From the NCBI GenBank assembly GCA_002787235.1, contig PCWG01000035.1, positions 1-64,000 of the forward strand: a stretch of DNA of 64,000 bases, given 5' to 3'. How positions within the stretch are numbered: position 1 is the first letter of the stretch; every line of letters starts with the position of its first letter. This document shows, piece after piece, positions 57,676-64,000 of the stretch. Both the position numbers and the translations under genes were made by a program. This DNA comes from Nitrospinae bacterium CG11_big_fil_rev_8_21_14_0_20_45_15 (GTDB taxonomy: Bacteria; Nitrospinota; Nitrospinia; Nitrospinales; VA-1). The notes under the pieces are model-generated. The model saw only the letters and a list, made by a program, of their open reading frames with translations, ran no database searches and was not told the DNA's origin.

Positions 57676-59811
57676 ATGAAACCTGAGACTGCAAAAAAGA
57701 ATATTCCCTCCACCAACGATCCGCTTCAGTTTGTCAAAGGAGTTGGCCCCAAACGGGCCTTACTGTTAAAAAAACTTGGACTGGAAACCGTTGACGATGC
57801 CTTGCGTTTTCTTCCCTTCCGCTACGAAGACTTGAGCCGTGTCAAAAAAATTTCCGAACTCGTCCCGGGTGAGCACGTCACTTTGGCAGGAACCATTGCC
57901 AATACGGGAACAACATCTATGGGAATACGAAAAAAAGTTTTTGAAGTCATCGTTCAAGACGAGACCGGATTCACAAGGGCAAAATGGTTTCAGTTCACCG
58001 AAAAGTACATGAAGAAAAAATTTCCTGTCGGGAATTTTATCGTCCTTTCTGGCAAACCTGTTATCAACCGTTACGCAGGATCGGGTCTGGAATTTGTTCA
58101 TCCCGAAGCAGAATCGTTTGCCGAAGAGTTTCCGGGAGAAGAGAGCATTGGCCAGATATTTCCCGTATACCACGCGACCGAAGGTCTGCCCATCAAAGCC
58201 TTGAGAAACGTTATGAAGAACATCATCAACGTTTATCAAGACCGGATTGAAGAATTTCTTCCTGAGTATTTACTAGAAAAATACAATTTTCCAGGCCGTG
58301 CCCAGGCTCTCGCGAACGCTCATTTTCCACCCAAGGACACGGACACCGTGGAGCTGGAAAATTTTAAAACCGCAGAACAACAACGTTTGATCTTTGAAGA
58401 ATTGTTCCTCATCCAATTGGGATTGGCTTTCAAGCGCAACCTCCGAAAAAATGAAACCTTTGGACGTGCAATGACCACGCGCGGCCCACTCATTCGTCAA
58501 CTCATCAAGTTCCTTCCTTTCGAACTTACAGGCGCACAAAAAAGATCGCTTGGTGAAATCATGGAAAATCTCGAACAAAATTTTCCCATGAACCGCCTTT
58601 TACAGGGAGATGTCGGAAGCGGTAAAACCATTGTCGCCTTGACCGCACTTCTCACCGCAGTGGATAACGGCAGACAGGGCGCGATGATGGCCCCCACGGA
58701 ACTCTTGAGCGAACAGCATTTCTCCAGCCTGCTTCCCTTTTGCCAAAAGCTTGGCGTCTCCATTGAACTGGCGACGGCAACAGGAACCGCTAAAGATCGA
58801 CGTGAACTCCGCGAAAAAATAGCCAATGGAACAGCGCAGATTGTCGTTGGAACACACGCGCTCATTCAGGAAGGCGTCAACTTCAATGACCTCGGTCTCA
58901 TTGTTGTGGATGAACAGCATCGCTTCGGGGTACTGCAACGCGATGCGATTGGCAAAAAAGGCAACCAGCCACACGCGCTCATCATGACAGCCACCCCCAT
59001 CCCGCGCTCGTTGTCACTCACTCTCTACGGAGACTTCAGCGTATCCTATCTCGACGAATTGCCTGCGGGCAGACAACCCATAAAAACACAAATCTTTTAT
59101 GAAAAAACCCGCGAGAAAGCGTATGCCCTGCTCTATAAAGAAATACTGAAAGGCGGGCAGGCCTATATCGTTTGCCCTTTGATCGATGAGTCCGAAAAGT
59201 CCAGCCTCAAAGCCGTTGTTGAAACTCTGGCATATGTCAAAATGAAATTCCCAGATGTTTCCGCCGAATTGATACACGGGAAAATGAAACGTGAAGAGCG
59301 ACAAAAAATCATGTCCGATTTTCAGCTGGGACTGGTGCAGGTGCTGGTCGCCACCACCGTCATCGAGGTCGGAATCGACGTGCCCAACGCATCAGTGATC
59401 ATGATCGAACATTCGGAACGTTTCGGTCTGTCGCAATTGCACCAGTTGCGAGGGCGTGTCGGTCGCGGGGAACGTGCTTCGCACTGCCTCCTCATCGCAT
59501 ACTATCCATTGACGGAAGAAGGAAAAGCACGACTCAATGCCATGAAAGTATTTTCGGACGGATTCTCCATCGCGGAAGAAGATCTAAAAATTCGCGGGCC
59601 GGGCGATTTTCTCGGTGCGAGACAATCGGGCATGCCCTTTCTAAGAATGGCCAATTTGTTGAGAGATTTTGAATGGATAGAAATCGCTCGCAACGAAGCC
59701 AAACATATCATGGAAAATAATCCTGAATTAAACACACCCGATCTGAAAAAATTGAAACAGGCATTGGGCCATTATCTTGGTGATAAACTGGATTTGATCA
59801 ACGTGATCTGA
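57676..59811 (+). CDS. recG: ATP-dependent DNA helicase RecG
   Basis: About 711 residues from ATG 57676; a TTG two codons upstream is an alternative and no strong ribosome site marks either. The N-terminal wedge/OB domain (KGVGPKRALLLKKLG then the OB fold to about 190) is followed by helicase domain 1 with Walker A GDVGSGKTIVAL and the DEQH box VVDEQHRFGV, and domain 2 with QLRGRVGRG and the TRG motif region. It remodels stalled forks and Holliday junctions. It is divergent from rel. Confidence 0.96.
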   Translation: MKPETAKKNIPSTNDPLQFVKGVGPKRALLLKKLGLETVDDALRFLPFRYEDLSRVKKISELVPGEHVTLAGTIANTGTTSMGIRKKVFEVIVQDETGFTRAKWFQFTEKYMKKKFPVGNFIVLSGKPVINRYAGSGLEFVHPEAESFAEEFPGEESIGQIFPVYHATEGLPIKALRNVMKNIINVYQDRIEEFLPEYLLEKYNFPGRAQALANAHFPPKDTDTVELENFKTAEQQRLIFEELFLIQLGLAFKRNLRKNETFGRAMTTRGPLIRQLIKFLPFELTGAQKRSLGEIMENLEQNFPMNRLLQGDVGSGKTIVALTALLTAVDNGRQGAMMAPTELLSEQHFSSLLPFCQKLGVSIELATATGTAKDRRELREKIANGTAQIVVGTHALIQEGVNFNDLGLIVVDEQHRFGVLQRDAIGKKGNQPHALIMTATPIPRSLSLTLYGDFSVSYLDELPAGRQPIKTQIFYEKTREKAYALLYKEILKGGQAYIVCPLIDESEKSSLKAVVETLAYVKMKFPDVSAELIHGKMKREERQKIMSDFQLGLVQVLVATTVIEVGIDVPNASVIMIEHSERFGLSQLHQLRGRVGRGERASHCLLIAYYPLTEEGKARLNAMKVFSDGFSIAEEDLKIRGPGDFLGARQSGMPFLRMANLLRDFEWIEIARNEAKHIMENNPELNTPDLKKLKQALGHYLGDKLDLINVI

Positions 59812-59867
59812 ACAACAAACGCATCTTATTTTTTCGTAGGCCTCGCCTACCTGAATCGTGCTTCCAC

Positions 59868-60245
59868 ATGAAAATAAATTTTCAATTCAACCGCGCCGAT
59901 CTGGTCCTGATAACAGCACTGGCAATCTTGAATTTGTTCTTGCTGTTCCACAACCCAATGAACGAAGCCGGGAACTATGCTGTAATTCAGGTGAATCAAA
60001 AAGAATTTGCACGCGCCGCACTCTCTAATAATCAGATCATCAAAGTTCCAGGCCCTCTTGGAATCACCGAAGTACAAATTGAGGACGGTCGTGCGAGAAT
60101 CATCAAATCGCCCTGTCAAAATAAAATATGCATCAAATCAGGATACATCCAATACGCCGATCGCATTTCCGCCTGCATTCCCAATCGAGTGCTCGTACGC
60201 ATCGTCGGCGTTTCCAGAGAAACTGTCGATACCATTGTCGGATAA
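59868..60245 (+). CDS. NusG-domain-II membrane-anchored protein
   Basis: 125 residues. One N-terminal membrane helix (about 10-25) anchors an exported NusG_II domain with the family pattern ADLVLITALAILN, then IKVPGPLGITEVQIEDGRAR, the Cys pair SPCQNKICIKSGYI and ACIPNRVLVRIVG. The function of this family is unknown; it often sits next to quinone or flavin-related membrane genes. It starts 56 bases after recG and ends 30 bases before the M1-like peptidase gene. Confidence 0.85.
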   Translation: MKINFQFNRADLVLITALAILNLFLLFHNPMNEAGNYAVIQVNQKEFARAALSNNQIIKVPGPLGITEVQIEDGRARIIKSPCQNKICIKSGYIQYADRISACIPNRVLVRIVGVSRETVDTIVG

Positions 60246-60275
60246 ACCGCTAATAACTCTTTCTACCAATTAACT

Positions 60276-62381
60276 ATGCGTTCCACTTTCTTATTTCTTT
60301 TATTGTTTTTAACGTTTGGCACTGCTGGAAATGTTCTGGCTTCGCAACCCCTGCATCATCAAATTGAAATCGAGTTACAGCCCGATAGCTCCAGCCTGCA
60401 AGCGGTCGATCGCGTCACCGTCGTTTCTTCATCAAACAAGTCCAGCGACATCGTTTTTTTTCTGGATAAAAATTTAAAAATCAGTTCTCTCGAATTGCCG
60501 TCCGATCTCTCCTATTCTATTTCGCTCAAGGAGGACGAACCTTCAATCCATTTGATTCATATTCAAAAGAATTCGCAGAGCGACTGGCCCGATCCCTTGT
60601 CCCTGACATTTCATTACGCAGGGCCCTATGCGACTGAATCGGACAAACAAAATCCTGAAATATTTCTGTCCGGCTCCCATAATTTCTATCCACAATTGAA
60701 TACCGATGCGCCTGAGTTAATGACTTTCGAAATGACGACAACACTGCCCGCAGGCTGGTCGGCTGTCAGTCAGGGTGAAAAATCTCCAGGACTTGTTGCA
60801 GACACAAGAACCCGGACAACCTGGAGAAATGCGCATCCAAACAATGAGATTTTTCTCATCGCCAATCATTATTATGAGTACGAAGATATTTGGGAAAACG
60901 TGTCCCTGCAAGCCTATCTCCTGCAAGACGATCCCGAACTGGCGCAACGTTACCTGACGGCGACAAAAAAATATCTCGCCATGTTCTCCGCATTGCTTGG
61001 CGTCTACCCCTACCCCAAATTTGCACTGGTCGAAACGCCCGGGCCTGCCGGGTACGGAATGCCCTCGTTCACCTATCTTGGATCGAGAGTGATTCGCCTG
61101 CCCTTCATTCTCGAAACTTCTTACCCGCACGAGATACTCCACAATTGGTGGGGCAATGGCGTGTTTTACGATCCACGTTCTACAAACTGGTCGGAAGGTT
61201 TGACCTCTTATCTCGCCGATCATTTCCTGCAGGCCGTTAAAGGGCAGGGTCCGCAATACCGCTTTCAGGAACTGATGAAGTACGACAGTTATGTGAATGC
61301 TGAAAACGATTTTTCTATCGATCAATTTCGTTTCGCCGAGAGCCCGGCAGAGCAAGCCATAGGCTATGGAAAAACTTTGATGACTCTGCACATGCTGAGA
61401 TTGCAATTGGGAGATGCCCCCTTTCTTGAGGGATTGCGACGGTTCTACAAACAATACCGTTTTCAGTATGCCGACCTGAAGGCAATGAGAAATACTTTTG
61501 AATCGGTCTCCCACACTGACTTGAAATATTTTTTTGAACAATGGACGCAACAAATCGGCGCACCGCAAATAGAATTGAGTTCTGCGGAATTCAGCCCTGC
61601 CGGAGAAGGCTTTGAACTCAATCTGACCATCACTCAAAAAAATTCAAAACCCTATTCATTGCAACTGCCCATCGCTGTATGGGAAGAAGGCAAAGAGCAA
61701 CCCCTCTTGATACGCTTGAACGTTAAAGATGCGAGCCAATCCTTTCGCATCGAATTGCTTGCAAAACCCACCGCCGTTCTGATTGATCCGTACACAGACC
61801 TGTTTCGAAAGTTGAATGAAGGAGAAATCCCCGCTAGCATCGGGCAAACTTACGGAGCGCAAAAACAAATCGTATGGCCCTCTTCAGAGGAAGACAAATT
61901 AAACTCTGCTTATCAAAATTTAGCGGTGGGTCTGGTGGGGAATTCAGAAATGCTTACAGGCGATCCATCGACTCTGCCTGAAGGAAGTCTTTGGCTGTTG
62001 GGAAGGAACCATCCTCTGAAAGAAAAGCTGAAATCCAACTTGAGCGAACGCGGATTCCAATTCGACTCCATAGGAGTGACGATTGAAGGCAAGCATTATC
62101 CATGGGCAGAACATGGTTTCGTCTTCACCCTGCCCCGCTTTGATGGGCAAAAGGGAACGCTCAGCTGGATCGTTGCCGGAACTGAGAAAAGCGTTCCCGG
62201 ACTGATACGAAAATTACCGCATTACAGCAAATACGGCTACCTCGTATTCAAAGGAGATGCCCCCGACAACCAGGTCAAAGGCCAGTGGCAGGCCACACCC
62301 TCTGGCAGAGAAAAAGTATTCGCACCGGGCAAGCACATCCTTCCCACGCAAAAACCTCTCCATGCGGAAAGTGTCGAATGA
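60276..62381 (+). CDS. M1-like gluzincin peptidase
   Basis: 701 residues with a signal peptide (about 1-22). An N-terminal beta domain is followed by a thermolysin-like domain with H285-E286-x2-H289 (HEILHNWWGNG) and the third ligand E307 in NWSEGLTSYL. The gap to E307 is 17 residues, one less than in classic M1 enzymes, and the substrate loop reads GYGMPS instead of GxMEN, so this is a divergent aminopeptidase-like protein. The last 200 residues form a separate domain I do not recognise. Exported to the periplasm or beyond. Confidence 0.82.
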   Translation: MRSTFLFLLLFLTFGTAGNVLASQPLHHQIEIELQPDSSSLQAVDRVTVVSSSNKSSDIVFFLDKNLKISSLELPSDLSYSISLKEDEPSIHLIHIQKNSQSDWPDPLSLTFHYAGPYATESDKQNPEIFLSGSHNFYPQLNTDAPELMTFEMTTTLPAGWSAVSQGEKSPGLVADTRTRTTWRNAHPNNEIFLIANHYYEYEDIWENVSLQAYLLQDDPELAQRYLTATKKYLAMFSALLGVYPYPKFALVETPGPAGYGMPSFTYLGSRVIRLPFILETSYPHEILHNWWGNGVFYDPRSTNWSEGLTSYLADHFLQAVKGQGPQYRFQELMKYDSYVNAENDFSIDQFRFAESPAEQAIGYGKTLMTLHMLRLQLGDAPFLEGLRRFYKQYRFQYADLKAMRNTFESVSHTDLKYFFEQWTQQIGAPQIELSSAEFSPAGEGFELNLTITQKNSKPYSLQLPIAVWEEGKEQPLLIRLNVKDASQSFRIELLAKPTAVLIDPYTDLFRKLNEGEIPASIGQTYGAQKQIVWPSSEEDKLNSAYQNLAVGLVGNSEMLTGDPSTLPEGSLWLLGRNHPLKEKLKSNLSERGFQFDSIGVTIEGKHYPWAEHGFVFTLPRFDGQKGTLSWIVAGTEKSVPGLIRKLPHYSKYGYLVFKGDAPDNQVKGQWQATPSGREKVFAPGKHILPTQKPLHAESVE

Positions 62382-62391
62382 ATGTCCGTCT

Positions 62392-64000
62392 TTATCGAAT
62401 GCGATTTAAAACAGCAAGCGTTTCGTAAAGTCGAGGCAAAACAAACAATCCTGTGTTGTAGGGCGCAATGGATGTCAATCCCGTATCTTCAATCTCATGA
62501 AAAATTTTTCGCAAACCGGCAACGTCGCTTAATTCGGAATCGTTTTGCAATTCGCGCAGTTTCCGTAGTACCCAACCGCAAATTATCAACTGCCCCTCTT
62601 CCTGCAACTGTTCCAAACCTTGCGTGTCCACTTCATGATTACCCAGCGTGAGGAACGACAAACCGCGTGTTTGAATGACAACGTCTTTATTACCTCTGGA
62701 AAAATCGATACGTTCTAAACCACGCCGCCTCTGAACGACCGTTGGGAATGGATGTGTGGTTTCCTTGACTCTTCTTCCCGGTTCTTTTTTGACGATCTCT
62801 TTTGCTTCTTCCGTTACCCATCTCGGTCTATAATTTTCCATCGCAATCACTTGCGTTGCGGGTTCAAAATAGTCGCCACAGCCTCCCATGACCAACAAAA
62901 TTCCAAGACCCAGTTTTTGGTGAATCTCTTCCACACGATCCAGAAAAGGCGTGATCGGTTCCATATCGGAACGGATCAAAGCCTGCATCCGTGCGTCGCG
63001 AATCATGAAGTTGGTCGCACAGGTGTCCTCATCCATCAATAAAAATTCCGAGCCCGATTCGATCGCTTCAATGATATTCACCGCTTGAGAAGTCGAGCCG
63101 CTGGCCGAACGGGTAGTGAAATGCTGAGTGGAGGCCACCGAAGGCAATCTGCCCATAAAACCAGAAAGATCGATATCTTGTACCGGACGACCGTCTTCCG
63201 CGCGTATTTTAACCGCCGAGCTTACGGTTGCAATGCGTTCGCGTCCGTCCCCAGAAATATGTGGATGAATGGCCGACTGAATCGCATTCAGCAAAGCACT
63301 CTTGCCATGAAATCCACCGCCTACGATCAAATGGATTCCCTTGGGAATCGGCATTCCTTCCACTCTCCCCGCATGAGGCAACTCCACACAAGCCGACATT
63401 CCCTGTGGAGCTTGAAAAAGAACCGCCTGTTCTTCCAAAGGCAAATCACTGTGTCCCGCCGCTCGCGGCAGTAACGATCCGTTGGCGACGAACGCTGACC
63501 AATCGTTTTCATGCAACAAGGTTTGCAATGCCATAAAATCTTCCAGCGTGGCAATGGACCTTTCGATGCAGGCGAAATCCAGCGCATCTGGAAGCAATGA
63601 TTTTCCCCATACAGGTTGAATGAATTCTTCAAACATTCGCAAACATTCCATTTCAAGAATCGACCTGCCACTTGCGGGCAGACCTGCAAAAAAAATCAAA
63701 GTTAAGCGTTGATCTTCAATCCTCGCGCCACTCCGGCAAAGAACCGCTTGTCCTACCGGTTGCACACCAATGACTCCACTTTTACCCGTTCCTTTGATCT
63801 TTAATGTGGAATTCCTGATATTGCGATTCAATTCGCGTAGCAAGAAATCCTCCAATGCCAGCTGTCTAACCGGTGTGTCAAAATAACATTCAGGAAAACC
63901 AACAGCACCCAGATCCAATGACACCGAAAGCCGTGTCGGTTGCGCAAAAGGATCGCCTTGAACGTGTTCAAAACACACATCGAGAGGAGAAAATTTAAAA
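62392..64000 (-). CDS. ABC-class ATPase, N-terminus beyond window
   Basis: At least 535 residues; the frame is open to the end of the window and the family usually has about 30 further N-terminal residues, so the gene is partial at its 5' end. HVQGDPFAQPTRLSV is the family hallmark of the predicted ATPases of the ABC class (pfam09818). The Walker A loop is VGGGFHGKSALLNAI, and FLLMDEDTCATNFMIRD is the Walker B region. No transporter domains, so it is a soluble ATPase of unknown role. It converges on the M1-like gene with 10 bases between the stops. Confidence 0.88.
   Translation of the reverse strand, partial: FKFSPLDVCFEHVQGDPFAQPTRLSVSLDLGAVGFPECYFDTPVRQLALEDFLLRELNRNIRNSTLKIKGTGKSGVIGVQPVGQAVLCRSGARIEDQRLTLIFFAGLPASGRSILEMECLRMFEEFIQPVWGKSLLPDALDFACIERSIATLEDFMALQTLLHENDWSAFVANGSLLPRAAGHSDLPLEEQAVLFQAPQGMSACVELPHAGRVEGMPIPKGIHLIVGGGFHGKSALLNAIQSAIHPHISGDGRERIATVSSAVKIRAEDGRPVQDIDLSGFMGRLPSVASTQHFTTRSASGSTSQAVNIIEAIESGSEFLLMDEDTCATNFMIRDARMQALIRSDMEPITPFLDRVEEIHQKLGLGILLVMGGCGDYFEPATQVIAMENYRPRWVTEEAKEIVKKEPGRRVKETTHPFPTVVQRRRGLERIDFSRGNKDVVIQTRGLSFLTLGNHEVDTQGLEQLQEEGQLIICGWVLRKLRELQNDSELSDVAGLRKIFHEIEDTGLTSIAPYNTGLFVLPRLYETLAVLNRIR

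Overview
This window looks like a contiguous chromosome segment from a Gram-negative bacterium of moderate GC content. It has exported Dsb and HtrA-type proteins, a two-partner-secretion adhesin, c-type cytochromes and a Fur box. A bd-oxidase-like membrane protein followed by a membrane diheme cytochrome c, several ribonuclease-inhibitor-type LRR proteins and an FTR1-cytochrome c fusion recall marine nitrite oxidisers of the Nitrospina group (Nitrospinota). That assignment is inference from gene content only; there is no 16S rRNA or nxr gene here. I found no tRNA, rRNA, CRISPR array, intact transposase or prophage.

Layout. 1-3.5 kb: respiratory membrane protein plus diheme cytochrome c. 3.7-4.7 kb: LRR protein and a Rieske ferredoxin. 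5.1-9.1 kb: large filamentous-haemagglutinin-like exoprotein. 9.4-13.1 kb: small unknown protein, a PEP mutase-nucleotidyltransferase fusion (phosphonate synthesis) and proS, with overlapping genes. 13.3-22.2 kb: classic translation cluster rimP-nusA-infB-DUF503-rbfA-truB-rpsO-pnp, with a strong hairpin before rpsO and a perfect terminator after pnp. 22.3-25.8 kb (minus): surE, 2-Cys peroxiredoxin, and a four-cluster ferredoxin with a long charged N-terminus behind an unknown gene. 26-33.7 kb: B12-type radical SAM protein, lipid kinase, LTA-synthase-like enzyme, and two convergent trypsin-type proteases. 33.9-38.8 kb: DUF4399 protein, Mrp ATPase, a DsbA-like/DsbD-N pair and a CCA-type nucleotidyltransferase. 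38.8-43 kb: NCS2 purine permease, two LRR proteins, and an NfeD-stomatin pair. 43.2-47 kb (minus): a Fur-box-headed pair of iron-transport genes. 47.1-50.7 kb (minus): FkbM methyltransferase, OmpR-type regulator, M28 peptidase and Nudix hydrolase. 50.9-54.5 kb: FlgM behind a sigma-28-type promoter, then a CHASE-PAS histidine kinase and a CheY-like regulator. 54.6-64 kb: DUF1858 protein, L28, Rel/SpoT, RecG, NusG-II protein, M1-like peptidase and a truncated ABC-class ATPase.

The most interesting locus is the Fur-box operon at 43.2-46.9 kb. An FTR1 iron permease with a periplasmic cytochrome c domain is followed, with a 4-base overlap, by a PepSY-type membrane protein carrying BNR/Ycf48-like repeats. 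Both end in a homologous helical domain, aligned without gaps over about 52 residues, with five invariant His and one invariant Cys. This suggests a two-component inner-membrane iron uptake and reduction device with a shared metal- or partner-binding tail. Other points of interest are the PEP mutase-nucleotidyltransferase fusion without a decarboxylase, the orphan flgM with its own flagellar promoter, an Nbp35-like Cys cluster on the Mrp ATPase, and a family of LRR proteins with a common N-terminal cap.
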